A stretch of 64,000 nt of DNA from FCB group bacterium (GTDB lineage: Bacteria > Zixibacteria > MSB-5A5 > GN15 > JAAZOE01), in NCBI GenBank assembly GCA_024231695.1, contig JAAEQF010000742.1:1-64000 (forward strand), in the 5' to 3' direction. The notes under the pieces are model-generated. The model had not been told where the DNA came from. It searched no databases and was given only the letters and a program-made list of their open reading frames with translations. Shown here piece after piece: positions 26,813-36,464 of the stretch. The position numbers and the translations under genes were made by a program. Numbering within the stretch: position 1 is the first letter of the stretch; each line of letters opens with the position of its first letter.

Positions 26813-27309
26813 TTAAGAAGCTCCCGGTTTACGCCGAGAAAGTGCCGGGCGGTGGTCTGGTAGCGACCTCGGTAAATGGTATTTTGACTTTGACTCAGGC
26901 CAAATCGCTCTGGTACTTTTTGTTCGGCACTGCCTGTTGCGCTATTGAACTGATGGCTACCGGGGCCTCCCGTTACGATTTTGATCGTCTGGGGATGATC
27001 TTTCGGGCCTCGCCAAGGCAGTCCGATCTGCTGATCGTCGCCGGAACAATTACCCATAAAATGACCCCGGTCGTCAAACGACTTTATGATCAGATGGCCG
27101 AGCCGAAATACGTTCTGGCCATGGGCGGCTGTGCCATCGGTGGCGGACCGTTCTACTATGACAGTTATGCCGTACTCAAGGGGATCGACAAAGTTATCCC
27201 GGTGGACGTTTATGTTCCCGGTTGTCCGCCCCGGCCGGAGGCTCTTCTTCAGGGCTGTCTGGAAGTTGGTAAAAAGATCAGAACCCTGAAAATGGATGAC
27301 TGGAGCTGA
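26803..27309 (+). CDS. nuoB: NADH-quinone oxidoreductase subunit B
   Basis: A peripheral-arm subunit that holds the terminal 4Fe-4S cluster N2, which passes electrons to quinone. The four cluster ligands are visible: the tandem cysteines in GTACCAIE, the Cys in GGCAIGGG and the Cys in [10 protein letters not shown]. The predicted 168 residues match the family. The start is GTG 26803 inside the end of nuoA, preceded by GGGAG with correct spacing. The same reading frame stays open upstream to 26584 but that extension lies in nuoA and is not coding. Confidence 0.96.
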   Translation: MGIIKKLPVYAEKVPGGGLVATSVNGILTLTQAKSLWYFLFGTACCAIELMATGASRYDFDRLGMIFRASPRQSDLLIVAGTITHKMTPVVKRLYDQMAEPKYVLAMGGCAIGGGPFYYDSYAVLKGIDKVIPVDVYVPGCPPRPEALLQGCLEVGKKIRTLKMDDWS

Positions 27310-27317
27310 ATCAGCCG

Positions 27318-27791
27318 ATGACCAGGGAAGAACTTACCGAGTATATAAAAGAGAAATATTCCGGGGGAATCGAGGTTATCGAAAACGACCAGCCGGAACC
27401 GTACCTGATCGTGAAAACCGGCGAAGTAAAATCTTTCGCCCGCTTCGTTCACGACGATCTCAAGTTGCAAATGACTTTTCTGATGAATCTGTCGGGTGTT
27501 GATACCGGGGAAGCGTTCGAAATCGTTTACAATGTCTGCTCGCTAAAACTCAAACACCGGATATTTTTCAAAATCATTCTCGACCGGACCAAGCCCGAAT
27601 TTGAATCGTCCATTTCCGTTTGGCCTGCCGCCAACTGGTACGAGCGCGAGGTCTGGGAGCTTTTCGGAATCAATGTCGCCGGACATCCCGACCTGACCAG
27701 ATTTCTTTTGCCTGATGACTGGGACCAGGGCGCGCCGTTGCGCAAAGACTGGGTGGGGCGTGACGTGATTCCGTTCCCGGAGGGGAAATAA
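27318..27791 (+). CDS. nuoC: NADH-quinone oxidoreductase subunit C
   Basis: A 157-residue peripheral-arm subunit (30-kDa type), needed to assemble the connecting module with NuoD. The family signature is near the end: NWYEREVWELFGI, followed by FLLPDDW and GAPLRKDW. It is a separate gene, not the NuoCD fusion found in enterobacteria. It lies eight bases after nuoB and two bases before nuoD. Confidence 0.95.
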   Translation: MTREELTEYIKEKYSGGIEVIENDQPEPYLIVKTGEVKSFARFVHDDLKLQMTFLMNLSGVDTGEAFEIVYNVCSLKLKHRIFFKIILDRTKPEFESSISVWPAANWYEREVWELFGINVAGHPDLTRFLLPDDWDQGAPLRKDWVGRDVIPFPEGK

Positions 27792-27793
27792 TC

Positions 27794-28900
27794 ATGGCCA
27801 ATAAGCTTCATACAGAAGAGATGGTCATGAACATGGGGCCGCAGCATCCCGCTACCCACGGGGTCTGCCGGTTGATCGTGACCATGGACGGCGAGGTAGT
27901 CAAAGACTGCATTCCGGTGGTCGGTTATCTTCACCGAGCCATCGAAAAAATTTGTGAAAACAGGACCTACGCCCAGTGTATCCCGCTATTGGACCGTTTC
28001 GAATATGTCACTTCGATGTCCTGCAACTGGGTCTTTGCTCTGGCCACAGAAAAACTGACTGATCTGGAAATTCCTGAACGAGCCGAATATTTGCGGGTCA
28101 TCATGGCCGAACTCAACCGGATGGCTTCGCATCTGCTCTGTATCGGCGTAACAGCCATGGACGTGGGCGCGCTTACGCCCTTCCTGTACACTTTCCGTGA
28201 ACGGGAATTGATTCTCGATCTCTTTGAAATGACCTGCGGCCAAAGGTTGACCTACAACTATATCTGGGTGGGCGGGGTTTCCAAGGATATTCCGCCGGAA
28301 TTCATTCCCAAATGCCGGGAATTTCTGGATATCATCGACGGGAAGCTTGACGACTACGAAAAAATATTGAATAGAAATCCGATCTGGCTGGCCCGCAACA
28401 AGGGTGTTGGTATCATCACCGAAAAGATGGTTCACGATTATGCTATTTCGGGCCCATCGGCCCGCGCCTCGGGAGTCAATTTCGACATCCGCAAGCATGA
28501 TCCCTATTCGGTTTATGATCGGTTCGATTTCAAAGTCCCGGTTTTCTACGGCTGCGACTCTTACGACCGATATCTGGCACGAATGGAAGAACTTCGCCAG
28601 TCGGCGGTGATTATCCGTCAGGCTCTGGATCAATTGCCCGAGGGGCCGATCCGGGCCAAGGTGACTATGAATTTCAAACCCAAACCGGGCGAAGTTTATT
28701 CGCGGATAGAAAATTCACGCGGCGAGATGGGCATTCATCTTGTTTCCGACGGCAGCAAGAAGCCGTATCGGCTCCGGGCCCGCGGAGGCAGTTACAATCA
28801 CCTGATGGCCCTGCCGGAAATTGTCCGGGATCTCAAAATCGCCGATCTGGTGGCTATCTTTGCGTCGCTTGACATCATTTTGCCGGAGATTGATAGATAA
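27794..28900 (+). CDS. nuoD: NADH-quinone oxidoreductase subunit D
   Basis: A 368-residue peripheral-arm subunit (49-kDa type) that forms the quinone site with NuoB. Conserved elements: NMGPQHPATHG near the N-terminus, which contains the quinone-site His, GYLHRAIEK, and the C-terminal GSYNHL and DIILPEIDR end. The usual DPVVGD-type C-terminus of NiFe-hydrogenase-like relatives is replaced by this family form. The stop overlaps the start of nuoH by one base (TAATG). Confidence 0.96.
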   Translation: MANKLHTEEMVMNMGPQHPATHGVCRLIVTMDGEVVKDCIPVVGYLHRAIEKICENRTYAQCIPLLDRFEYVTSMSCNWVFALATEKLTDLEIPERAEYLRVIMAELNRMASHLLCIGVTAMDVGALTPFLYTFRERELILDLFEMTCGQRLTYNYIWVGGVSKDIPPEFIPKCREFLDIIDGKLDDYEKILNRNPIWLARNKGVGIITEKMVHDYAISGPSARASGVNFDIRKHDPYSVYDRFDFKVPVFYGCDSYDRYLARMEELRQSAVIIRQALDQLPEGPIRAKVTMNFKPKPGEVYSRIENSRGEMGIHLVSDGSKKPYRLRARGGSYNHLMALPEIVRDLKIADLVAIFASLDIILPEIDR

Positions 28901-29934
28901 TGGAACTGGCACCTGTTTTCAGCTGGTTGTATGAGCTTTTGGTTTCGATTGGTCTGGGCGACACTCTGACGAGTATTATTGCGCAAGTGGCTGTGGCCAT
29001 GATCGTTTTCGGAGCGTTGTGCCTGGTGGCGTTATTTCTGGTCTGGTGGGAACGTAAAATTTCGGCCCATATTCAACAGCGTTTCGGGCCGATGATGACC
29101 GGCTGGCATGGTATATTGCAAACCATCGCCGACGCCCTCAAGTTGATCCAGAAAGAGGATATCATTCCCACCCTGGCCGATCGCAAAGTTTTCCTATGGG
29201 CTCCGATTATCGTCTTTGTCAGCGCGTTTGCCGCCTATGTGGTCATGCCCTTCGGCGAAGGCCTGATAGTATCCGACCTCAATATCGGTATTCTCTATAT
29301 TATCGCCATTACGACCTTTACCATCATCGGTATGCTGATGGCCGGATGGTCTTCGAACAACAAATATGCCCTTCTGGGCGGGATGCGCTCGGCCGCTCAG
29401 GCGGTCAGCTACGAGGTTCCGCTGGTATTATCAATTTTGGGCGTGGTCATGGTTACCGGATCGATGTCGATGAACGACATTGTTAAGGCTCAGTCCGGCT
29501 GGGGCGGGTTCCATTGGAACATCTTTTTTCAGCCCCTCGGCTTCATCATCTATATTATCGCCGCCACGGCCGAGGCCAACCGCACGCCATTCGATCTGCC
29601 CGAGGCCGAACAGGAGTTGGTGGCCGGTTTCAACGTCGAATATTCGGGTATGAAGTTCGCCATGTTCTTCCTGGCCGAATTCGTCAATATGTTTACGGTC
29701 TCAGCCATAGCCGTCACCGTTTTTCTGGGCGGCTGGAACGGGCCGTTTTTACCGTCATGGGTATGGTTTTTGGGCAAGACCATTTTCATCGTCTTTATCT
29801 TGATGCTATTCCGCTGGACCTACCCGCGCCTGCGCGTTGATCAATTGATGGAATTTGCCTGGAAGGTGCTATTACCGCTGGCCTTCCTGAATATCATATA
29901 TGTTGGGGTGTTAGCAAAATGGCTGAATTGGTAA
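28900..29934 (+). CDS. nuoH: NADH-quinone oxidoreductase subunit H
   Basis: A 344-residue membrane subunit with eight or so transmembrane helices that joins the peripheral arm to the membrane arm and lines the quinone chamber. Signatures are WWERKISAHIQQRFGP in the first conserved loop and the acidic loop TPFDLPEAEQELVAGFN. EYSGMKFAMFF follows, as in typical NuoH. It overlaps nuoI by 16 bases. Confidence 0.96.
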   Translation: MELAPVFSWLYELLVSIGLGDTLTSIIAQVAVAMIVFGALCLVALFLVWWERKISAHIQQRFGPMMTGWHGILQTIADALKLIQKEDIIPTLADRKVFLWAPIIVFVSAFAAYVVMPFGEGLIVSDLNIGILYIIAITTFTIIGMLMAGWSSNNKYALLGGMRSAAQAVSYEVPLVLSILGVVMVTGSMSMNDIVKAQSGWGGFHWNIFFQPLGFIIYIIAATAEANRTPFDLPEAEQELVAGFNVEYSGMKFAMFFLAEFVNMFTVSAIAVTVFLGGWNGPFLPSWVWFLGKTIFIVFILMLFRWTYPRLRVDQLMEFAWKVLLPLAFLNIIYVGVLAKWLNW

Positions 29935-30641
29935 AACAGTTTGCCTCCGGGATATACAACCTGATACTGGGATTGTTTACCACCACGAAACATCTGGGGC
30001 GGCATGCCATCACCATTCAATATCCCAAGGAACGCTGGGAAATTCCCGAACGTTCGCGTGGTATGGTCGTTCTTTTGACCGACCATGAAACCGGCAAGCT
30101 CAATTGCACCGCCTGCATGCTATGCATGAAAGCCTGTCCTACGGCTGCCATCGATATCGGTGTCTATAAAGATGAGAAGAAAAAGCGGCACCTTGAATCG
30201 TTTACCGTTGATTACAATATCTGCTGTTTCTGCGGCTTGTGTGAGGAATCCTGCAATTTTGCAGCCATAAAGATGGCCACTAAGTTCGAATTTCCGGCTT
30301 TCGACAAAAAGGACCTTTTCTGGGATATGGACAAGTTGGCCAAAATGGGCCTTGATGTCCCCTACGAAAAGCCGGTTAGAAAAAAACCTGCGGCCAAAAA
30401 GCCGGTAGCCAAAAAGCCTGCCGAACCGAAAGCGGAAACTCCGGCCGAAACCAAACCGGCTGAAGCGAAAACAGAGACTCCGACCGAAGCTAATCCGGCT
30501 GAACCGAAAGCGGAAACTCTGGCCGAAACCAAACCGGCTGAAGCGAAAACAGAACCGCCGGCCGAGTCCGAGAAGGCTGCGCCCGAGGGCGATAAGCCTG
30601 ATAAAGATGATTCCGGACCACAAAAGGACGAGGGCCAGTGA
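29919..30641 (+). CDS. nuoI: NADH-quinone oxidoreductase subunit I, extended tail
   Basis: A ferredoxin-like subunit that carries clusters N6a and N6b. Both 4Fe-4S motifs are intact: CTACMLCMKACP and CCFCGLCEESC. The ferredoxin core ends near residue 150. A tail of about 90 residues follows, made of Ala, Pro, Lys, Glu and Thr (KKPAAKKPVAKKPAEPKAE and related repeats) and ending in an acidic GDKPDKDDSG stretch. Such a tail is not part of the usual subunit, which ends soon after the second motif. It is probably disordered. The tail is encoded by an in-frame 78-base direct repeat. The start lies inside the end of nuoH, and the stop overlaps the nuoJ start (TGATG). Confidence 0.94.
   Translation: MAELVKQFASGIYNLILGLFTTTKHLGRHAITIQYPKERWEIPERSRGMVVLLTDHETGKLNCTACMLCMKACPTAAIDIGVYKDEKKKRHLESFTVDYNICCFCGLCEESCNFAAIKMATKFEFPAFDKKDLFWDMDKLAKMGLDVPYEKPVRKKPAAKKPVAKKPAEPKAETPAETKPAEAKTETPTEANPAEPKAETLAETKPAEAKTEPPAESEKAAPEGDKPDKDDSGPQKDEGQ
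30423..30553 (+). repeat. In-frame direct repeat in the nuoI tail
   Basis: Two copies of a 53-base unit at 30423-30475 and 30501-30553 differ at one position and are 78 bases (26 codons) apart. They encode the PAEPKAETxAETKPAEAKTE segments of the disordered tail. Copy number could vary by slippage or recombination without breaking the frame. Confidence 0.85.
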
Positions 30642-31132
30642 TGGAACAAGCCGTCTTTTATCTGTTCGCCATTATAATTGTCGTTTCCGCCATGCTGGTG
30701 GTTTCGATGAAAAATATTTTTCACTGTGCGCTGGCATTAATCTTATGCCTGTTCATGGTGGCCGGTATTTATGTTCTTTTGCACGCCGAATTTCTGGCCG
30801 TGATCCAGGTTCTGCTCTATGTCGGGGCGGTGGCCATCTTGATGATTTTTGCCATCATGTTGACCTCCAAACTGGCCGGACGAGAAGTGATGATGACCAA
30901 TGAACAGAGCACGGTCGGCCTGTTTTTATCCATGATTATGGCCGTCAGTCTTTTTTGGTCGCTGAAAAATACGATTTTCCGATTGGCCGACACTTCACCA
31001 GCACCGCAGTCCACGCTGGAGATCGGCAAACTGCTGATGACCGACTTTGTTTTACCGTTTGAGCTGGTCTCGGTGTTGCTTCTGGCGGCTTTGGTCGGCG
31101 CCATAGTTATCGCCCGGCGGGAGGGCAATTAG
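30641..31132 (+). CDS. nuoJ: NADH-quinone oxidoreductase subunit J
   Basis: A 163-residue membrane subunit with five predicted helices. The conserved third helix reads FLAVIQVLLYVGAVAILMIFA, the NuoJ hallmark that carries a pi-bulge in structures. The next helices flank a variable loop with TSPAPQSTLE. ATG 30641 overlaps the nuoI stop; a GTG immediately before it is less likely. Confidence 0.95.
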   Translation: MEQAVFYLFAIIIVVSAMLVVSMKNIFHCALALILCLFMVAGIYVLLHAEFLAVIQVLLYVGAVAILMIFAIMLTSKLAGREVMMTNEQSTVGLFLSMIMAVSLFWSLKNTIFRLADTSPAPQSTLEIGKLLMTDFVLPFELVSVLLLAALVGAIVIARREGN

Positions 31133-31133
31133 T

Positions 31134-31466
31134 ATGGAAAACCTGATGTACAATCTGGAAGTCAGCCTGTGGAGTTATCTGACCCTGGCGGCGATTCTGT
31201 TTTCCATCGGCTTCTACGGCGTAGTTACCCGCCGCAATGCCATTGCTATCCTGATGTCGCTGGAATTGATGTTCAACGCGGTAAACATTAACCTGATTGC
31301 GTTCAATAATTATGTGACTCCCGATAAATTCGTTGGTCAGATTTTTGCCATTTTCGTCGTCGTCATAGCCGCTGCCGAGGCTACGGTCGGACTGGCCATC
31401 GTTATTCTCATTTACCGGAACTGGCGCGGTATCGACGCCGACCGGGTCAACCTGTTGAAGTGGTAA
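31134..31466 (+). CDS. nuoK: NADH-quinone oxidoreductase subunit K
   Basis: A 110-residue membrane subunit with three helices. It contains the two membrane glutamates important for proton transfer, in MSLELMFNAVN and in AAAEATVGLAI. The length is slightly above the usual 100 residues because of a longer N-terminus (MENLMYNLEVS). It lies one base after nuoJ and one base before nuoL. Confidence 0.95.
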   Translation: MENLMYNLEVSLWSYLTLAAILFSIGFYGVVTRRNAIAILMSLELMFNAVNINLIAFNNYVTPDKFVGQIFAIFVVVIAAAEATVGLAIVILIYRNWRGIDADRVNLLKW

Positions 31467-31467
31467 T

Positions 31468-33468
31468 ATGCTGGAATACTCGAGTATCATACCGTTTTTA
31501 CCGCTGTTCGCCTTCGCGGTCATAACATTCTTCTCCCAGCAAAAGGAGAAGTTTTCGGCCGGTCTGTCCATCGCCACGATGGGTATTGCCTGGGTGATGT
31601 CGATCACGATCCTTATTCAGATGCTCGGTTATCACGGCGAGCATGCCTTCCGGCTGGAGCAAGCGTTTGATATCGTCAATTTCGAAGGCTTCCGGCTGGA
31701 ACTGGGAGTCCTTTTAGATCCGTTGACGGCGATTATGCTCATCGTCGTTACCACTGTATCCCTGATGGTGCATATTTACTCTCTCGGATACATGCACGGC
31801 GACCCGCGCTTCTCCCGCTTCTTCTCTTATCTGTCGCTGTTTACCTTCGCCATGCTCGGCCTGGTTCTGGCCAACAACTTTTTCATGATCTTCATCTTCT
31901 GGGAACTGGTCGGTCTGACCTCCTACCTGTTGATCGGCTTCTGGTATGAAAAGAAGTCGGCTTCCGATGCCGGTAAAAAAGCTTTTATCACGACCAAGGT
32001 GGGCGATCTGGGCTTCCTGCTGGGCCTGATGATGATGGGCATGTATCTTCAGACTTTCAATTATGCCGAAGTTTTCGACAAAGTCGTAGCCGGTCAGGTT
32101 TCCGGCGGGCTTTTGACGGCTTTGGCCCTTCTGGTTTTCTGCGGAGCGGTCGGCAAATCGGCTCAATTTCCTCTGCATGTCTGGCTGCCCGACGCCATGG
32201 AAGGTCCCACGCCGGTCTCGGCCCTGATCCATGCCGCGACGATGGTTGCCGCTGGTGTTTATCTGGTAGCCCGGACTTTGACCATTTTCATCCCCGACTG
32301 GCATGCTTTCACTGAAAACGGAGCGTTGACCGATGCGGCCATGACGGTCGCGTATGTCGGCCTGTTCACCTCGTTTTTCGCCGCCTCTATTGCCCTGGTC
32401 CAGAATGATATCAAACGGGTTTTGGCTTTCTCTACGCTGTCGCAGCTGGGCTATATGATTATGGCGTTGGGTTTGGGCGGATTTACCGCCGGTACGTTCC
32501 ATCTGATGACCCACGCATTTTTCAAAGCTTTGCTGTTTTTGGGGGCCGGATCGGTTATTCATGCTGTCCACACCAATGATATTCAGGAGATGGGCGGGCT
32601 TTGGGGCAAGATGAAAACCACTTCGCTGACCTTTGTTATCGCCTCGCTTTCGATTGCCGGTATTTTCCCGTTGTCCGGATTCTGGTCCAAGGATGAGATC
32701 CTGGCCTCGGCGCTCAACCACCCCTTATTTTTAATCGTCGGTCTGCTGGTGGCCTTTATGACGGCCTTCTATATGTTCCGGCTCTGTTTCCTGACTTTCG
32801 CCGGTGAACCACGCGACCAGGAAAAATTCGACCACGCCCACGAATCGCCGCGGACCATGACCTGGCCTTTGATCTTTCTGGCCGTATTGTCGGTTTTTGC
32901 CGGATGGGTCGGTATTCCCTGGCTGTCGCACGGTTATGCTTCATTCGTTTTTCACGGCCATGCTCATCATGCCGAACCAAATTGGTTCCTGATGATTGGC
33001 TCCTCTCTCGTGGCTATCTCCGGAATCGGGCTGGCTTATCTGATGTATTACAAGAAATCGATTTCGGCCGATGCCGTGGCCGAACGGTTCAAACCGATAT
33101 ACAATCTTTTTTACAACAAGTACTACATTGACGAATTTTACGATATCGCCTTTATAAAACCGGCTCATGCCGCCGCGCGGTTCCTGTGGAGATTTGACGG
33201 CAGTGTCATTGATGGTCTGGTTAATCTGCACGCCACGGTGACAGTGTGGCTGGCCGATGTCAAATATTGGATCGACGCCAACATTGTCGACGGTATCGTC
33301 AATGCTCTGGGAATGATTACCGCCGCCGCATCTTCGGCTTTTCGCAAAATCCAGAGCGGCCGGCTGGCGCATTATCTTCTGGTCGTTTTGTTCGGCCTGA
33401 TTGTGATAGGACTTTTGGCAACCTCGAACCTTCTAAATTTGGCCTTAACCGAGGTCGGGATCCATTAG
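31468..33468 (+). CDS. nuoL: NADH-quinone oxidoreductase subunit L
   Basis: A 666-residue antiporter-like proton-pumping subunit with about 16 helices and the long lateral C-terminal helix typical of NuoL. Key regions: FFMIFIFWELVGLTSYLLIG with the conserved Glu, KSAQFPLHVWLPDAMEGPTP with the Lys, and the broken-helix region HAATMVAAGVYL. A His-rich loop FVFHGHAHHAEPN lies near residue 490. Codon use and strand match the other nuo genes. Confidence 0.96.
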   Translation: MLEYSSIIPFLPLFAFAVITFFSQQKEKFSAGLSIATMGIAWVMSITILIQMLGYHGEHAFRLEQAFDIVNFEGFRLELGVLLDPLTAIMLIVVTTVSLMVHIYSLGYMHGDPRFSRFFSYLSLFTFAMLGLVLANNFFMIFIFWELVGLTSYLLIGFWYEKKSASDAGKKAFITTKVGDLGFLLGLMMMGMYLQTFNYAEVFDKVVAGQVSGGLLTALALLVFCGAVGKSAQFPLHVWLPDAMEGPTPVSALIHAATMVAAGVYLVARTLTIFIPDWHAFTENGALTDAAMTVAYVGLFTSFFAASIALVQNDIKRVLAFSTLSQLGYMIMALGLGGFTAGTFHLMTHAFFKALLFLGAGSVIHAVHTNDIQEMGGLWGKMKTTSLTFVIASLSIAGIFPLSGFWSKDEILASALNHPLFLIVGLLVAFMTAFYMFRLCFLTFAGEPRDQEKFDHAHESPRTMTWPLIFLAVLSVFAGWVGIPWLSHGYASFVFHGHAHHAEPNWFLMIGSSLVAISGIGLAYLMYYKKSISADAVAERFKPIYNLFYNKYYIDEFYDIAFIKPAHAAARFLWRFDGSVIDGLVNLHATVTVWLADVKYWIDANIVDGIVNALGMITAAASSAFRKIQSGRLAHYLLVVLFGLIVIGLLATSNLLNLALTEVGIH

Positions 33469-33495
33469 AGGGACCGGTAGGAGGATAGATTTAAA

Positions 33496-34977
33496 ATGAG
33501 TTACAGTTTCCCGCTATTGACCTACACCATCTTTACGCCGCTATTGGGGGCGTTGGTGATATTCTTTATCGACCGGGAAAAACACAATGCCATCAGGTGG
33601 GTAGCGACCTTTTTCTCCTTTGTGGCCTTGCTCTTGACGCTGTTGATTCTCCGGGATTATAATTGGGCCACAAGTGAGATGCAGTTTATGGAACTGCACA
33701 ACTGGATACCGGCCTTGGGCGCTCAATACATCCTTGGGCTCGATGGTATTTCCGTGCCGATGATGGTCCTGACCGGACTGCTTTCGTTGATTTCCATTGT
33801 CATCAGTTTCAACATCACCAAACGGGTCAAGGAATATTTCGTCTTCTTCCTCATGTTGGAATGCGGCATGCTCGGTGTCTTTTGTGCCCTTGATTTCTTC
33901 CTCTTTTATGTTTTCTGGGAAGTCATGCTGGTGCCGATGTATTTCCTGATCGGTATCTGGGGCGGTCCGCGGCGCGAATACGCGGCCATCAAGTTCTTCC
34001 TCTATACGCTTTTCGGATCGCTGTTCATGATGGTGGCCATTCTGATTCTTTATTTCACCTCCGAGCCGCACACTCTGAACATGCTGGAATTGACTAAAAT
34101 CGGTCCATCCTTCGCCCACAATATCCAGATTCTGACTTTTGCCTTCTTCTTTATTGCTTTCGCCATCAAAGTCCCTGTCTGGCCTTTCCATACCTGGTTA
34201 CCGGACGCTCACGTGGAGGCGCCGACGGCTATCTCGATTATTCTGGCGGCTGTGCTCTTGAAAATGGGAACTTATGGCATGCTCCGCATCTCCTGGCCGA
34301 TGCTGCCTGAAGGATTGAGGTATTTCTCCATGCCGATTGTCATTCTGGGGGTGATTGCCATCATCTACGGGGCCTTGGTTTCCATGGCCCAGAAAGACCT
34401 TAAAAAACTTGTGGCTTACAGCTCGGTGTCGCATATGGGCTACTGCATGGTTGCTCTGGCGGCCTACAGCTCGGTGACGGCCATGGCCGGGTGTATGTTC
34501 CAGATGATCTCGCACGGACTTATCACCGGGGCACTCTTCCTCTTGGTTGGCGTGATTTATGATCGAGCTCACACCCGTGAAATCGCCGCTTTCGGCGGGC
34601 TGGCTAACAAACTGCCGGTTTACACGGCCATTTTCACTCTCTTCGGGATGGCCTCTTTGGGCTTGCCGGGTATGTCCGGGTTTGTGTCCGAGTTCATGGT
34701 CTTCATCGGCTCTTTCCCCTCCTATCCGATTTTCGTTGGTATCGCCGTATTGGGCGTGGTTCTGACCGCGGCCTATATTCTGCGAATGATTCAGAAAGTA
34801 TTTTTGGGCGAATTTGACGCAGATAAATGGGGACACCTGACTGAAATCAATGTACGCGAGACGCTTTGCGTGGCTCCGCTGGCGATTTTAACCATATTCC
34901 TGGGCGTCTATCCCAAGCCTTTGACCGATTTGATGAAGGCAACCCTGGAAAATCTTGTAACATTAATGGCGCGATAA
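33496..34977 (+). CDS. nuoM: NADH-quinone oxidoreductase subunit M
   Basis: A 493-residue antiporter-like subunit with about 14 helices. Hallmarks are FYVFWEVMLVPMYFLIGIWG with its conserved Glu and KVPVWPFHTWLPDAHVEAPT with its Lys and His. Its own site AGGAGGATAG lies upstream after a gap of 27 bases, the largest gap in the operon. It is followed directly by nuoN with a one-base gap. Confidence 0.96.
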   Translation: MSYSFPLLTYTIFTPLLGALVIFFIDREKHNAIRWVATFFSFVALLLTLLILRDYNWATSEMQFMELHNWIPALGAQYILGLDGISVPMMVLTGLLSLISIVISFNITKRVKEYFVFFLMLECGMLGVFCALDFFLFYVFWEVMLVPMYFLIGIWGGPRREYAAIKFFLYTLFGSLFMMVAILILYFTSEPHTLNMLELTKIGPSFAHNIQILTFAFFFIAFAIKVPVWPFHTWLPDAHVEAPTAISIILAAVLLKMGTYGMLRISWPMLPEGLRYFSMPIVILGVIAIIYGALVSMAQKDLKKLVAYSSVSHMGYCMVALAAYSSVTAMAGCMFQMISHGLITGALFLLVGVIYDRAHTREIAAFGGLANKLPVYTAIFTLFGMASLGLPGMSGFVSEFMVFIGSFPSYPIFVGIAVLGVVLTAAYILRMIQKVFLGEFDADKWGHLTEINVRETLCVAPLAILTIFLGVYPKPLTDLMKATLENLVTLMAR

Positions 34978-34978
34978 A

Positions 34979-36442
34979 ATGGTTGATATAACACCTCTTA
35001 TACCGGAAATTTTCCTTCTTTGCTGGGCCATAGTCGTGCTTTTGGCCGACCTCTTTTCCCAGCGGCGGACGGTCGCTTTACCGGCCTGGCTCAGTATGGG
35101 CGGGCTGCTCGTTACCGGATTCTTGATGTTCAAGCTGCAATGGGGCGCGCCCACCATGATGTGGAACGGCATGTTTGTCACCGACCATTTTGCTCTGTTC
35201 TTCAAGATTATCTTCCTGAGTGCGGCTTTTCTGACCATCGGGTCTTCGTTCGGCGCGGTCGGCCGAATGACGCATCATCGCGGCGAGTTCTTTTCGCTGA
35301 TCCTCTTTTCCACCGTGGGGATGATGTTCCTGGCTTCGTCCAAGGAATTGATTACCATGTACATCGGGCTGGAATTGACGACCATTCCGCTCTTTGTTCT
35401 GGCCGCCTATAACAAGACCGTACGCGCCTCATCCGAGGCCGGTCTTAAATACCTGATTATCGGCGCCACTTCATCGGCTGTCCTCCTCTATGGCCTGTCG
35501 ATAATCTACGGTCTGACCGGAACGACGTTCCTGTACGAGATTACTATCAATCTTTCCATCCACTGGCTTTCTTTCGGTGAACTCGGCCCGGCTTTCTCCG
35601 TGGCCATGATAATGATTATTGCCGGTTTGGGTTTCAAGCTGGCTTTGGTGCCTTTCCACATGTGGGCGCCGGATGTTTATGAGGGTTCGCCGACACCGAT
35701 CACTGCCTTTTTATCGGTCGGCTCCAAAGCCGCCGGCTTAGCCGCTTTTGTCCGGATTTTTGTCGGCATGTTTGTCGCCTTTTCAACCGATGTCATGGCT
35801 CCCCGCGATTGGGGCACGATGGTGGCCTTTCTGGCCGCGGCGACCATGATTCTGGGCAATATCGTTGCCCTGCGCCAGACCAACATCAAACGGATGCTGG
35901 CCTATTCCTCGATCGCCCAGGCCGGGTATATTCTGGTCGGCGTTGTGGCCGCCTCTCATCTGGGCGTGGCTTCGCTAAGTTATTATATGTTCGCATACAT
36001 GTTTGCCAATATGGGAGCTTTTGCAATCGTGGCCATATATGCCGAACGGACTGGTTCGGAGAATATCGCCGATTATGCCGGACTGTCCAAATCTTCGCCG
36101 GTGTTATCGATGCTGATGGCTATCTTTATGTTATCTTTGGCCGGTATCCCGCCGCTGGCCGGATTTTTGGCCAAATATTACGTCTTTGCCGCCGCGATTG
36201 AGGCCGGTTATACCTGGCTGGTTATTATTGCCATTTTGACGGCGGTGATTTCGCTTTATTATTATGCCAATGTAATTCGGGTTATGTATCTGGTGCCGGA
36301 TGAAAATCGACACCATATCGTCCCCTCGTTTCCGGCCGGAGTGGTCTTGACCCTGACCGGAATCGGCGTGTTCATTTTCGGGATTTTGCCGCAATCAATT
36401 CTGGATCTGGCCCTGAAGGCGGCCTCCTGCTTTGCCTTCTAA
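34979..36442 (+). CDS. nuoN: NADH-quinone oxidoreductase subunit N
   Basis: A 487-residue antiporter-like subunit with about 14 helices and the last gene of the operon. Hallmarks are MYIGLELTTIPLFVLAAY with its Glu, LGFKLALVPFHMWAPDVYEG with its Lys, and SLAGIPPLAGFLAKYY near the end. No clear intrinsic terminator follows; the next gene has its own promoter. The operon lacks nuoE, nuoF and nuoG, so the complex as encoded here cannot oxidise NADH without subunits or donors from elsewhere. Confidence 0.96.
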   Translation: MVDITPLIPEIFLLCWAIVVLLADLFSQRRTVALPAWLSMGGLLVTGFLMFKLQWGAPTMMWNGMFVTDHFALFFKIIFLSAAFLTIGSSFGAVGRMTHHRGEFFSLILFSTVGMMFLASSKELITMYIGLELTTIPLFVLAAYNKTVRASSEAGLKYLIIGATSSAVLLYGLSIIYGLTGTTFLYEITINLSIHWLSFGELGPAFSVAMIMIIAGLGFKLALVPFHMWAPDVYEGSPTPITAFLSVGSKAAGLAAFVRIFVGMFVAFSTDVMAPRDWGTMVAFLAAATMILGNIVALRQTNIKRMLAYSSIAQAGYILVGVVAASHLGVASLSYYMFAYMFANMGAFAIVAIYAERTGSENIADYAGLSKSSPVLSMLMAIFMLSLAGIPPLAGFLAKYYVFAAAIEAGYTWLVIIAILTAVISLYYYANVIRVMYLVPDENRHHIVPSFPAGVVLTLTGIGVFIFGILPQSILDLALKAASCFAF

Positions 36443-36464
36443 AAAATAGTTTGTGGCTTAGCAA

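Noticed and set aside
28900-36442. Many long minus-strand ORFs opposite the nuo genes
   Set aside because: They are shadows of highly biased membrane-protein codons and are rich in Arg, Gln and His, as expected for reversed hydrophobic genes.
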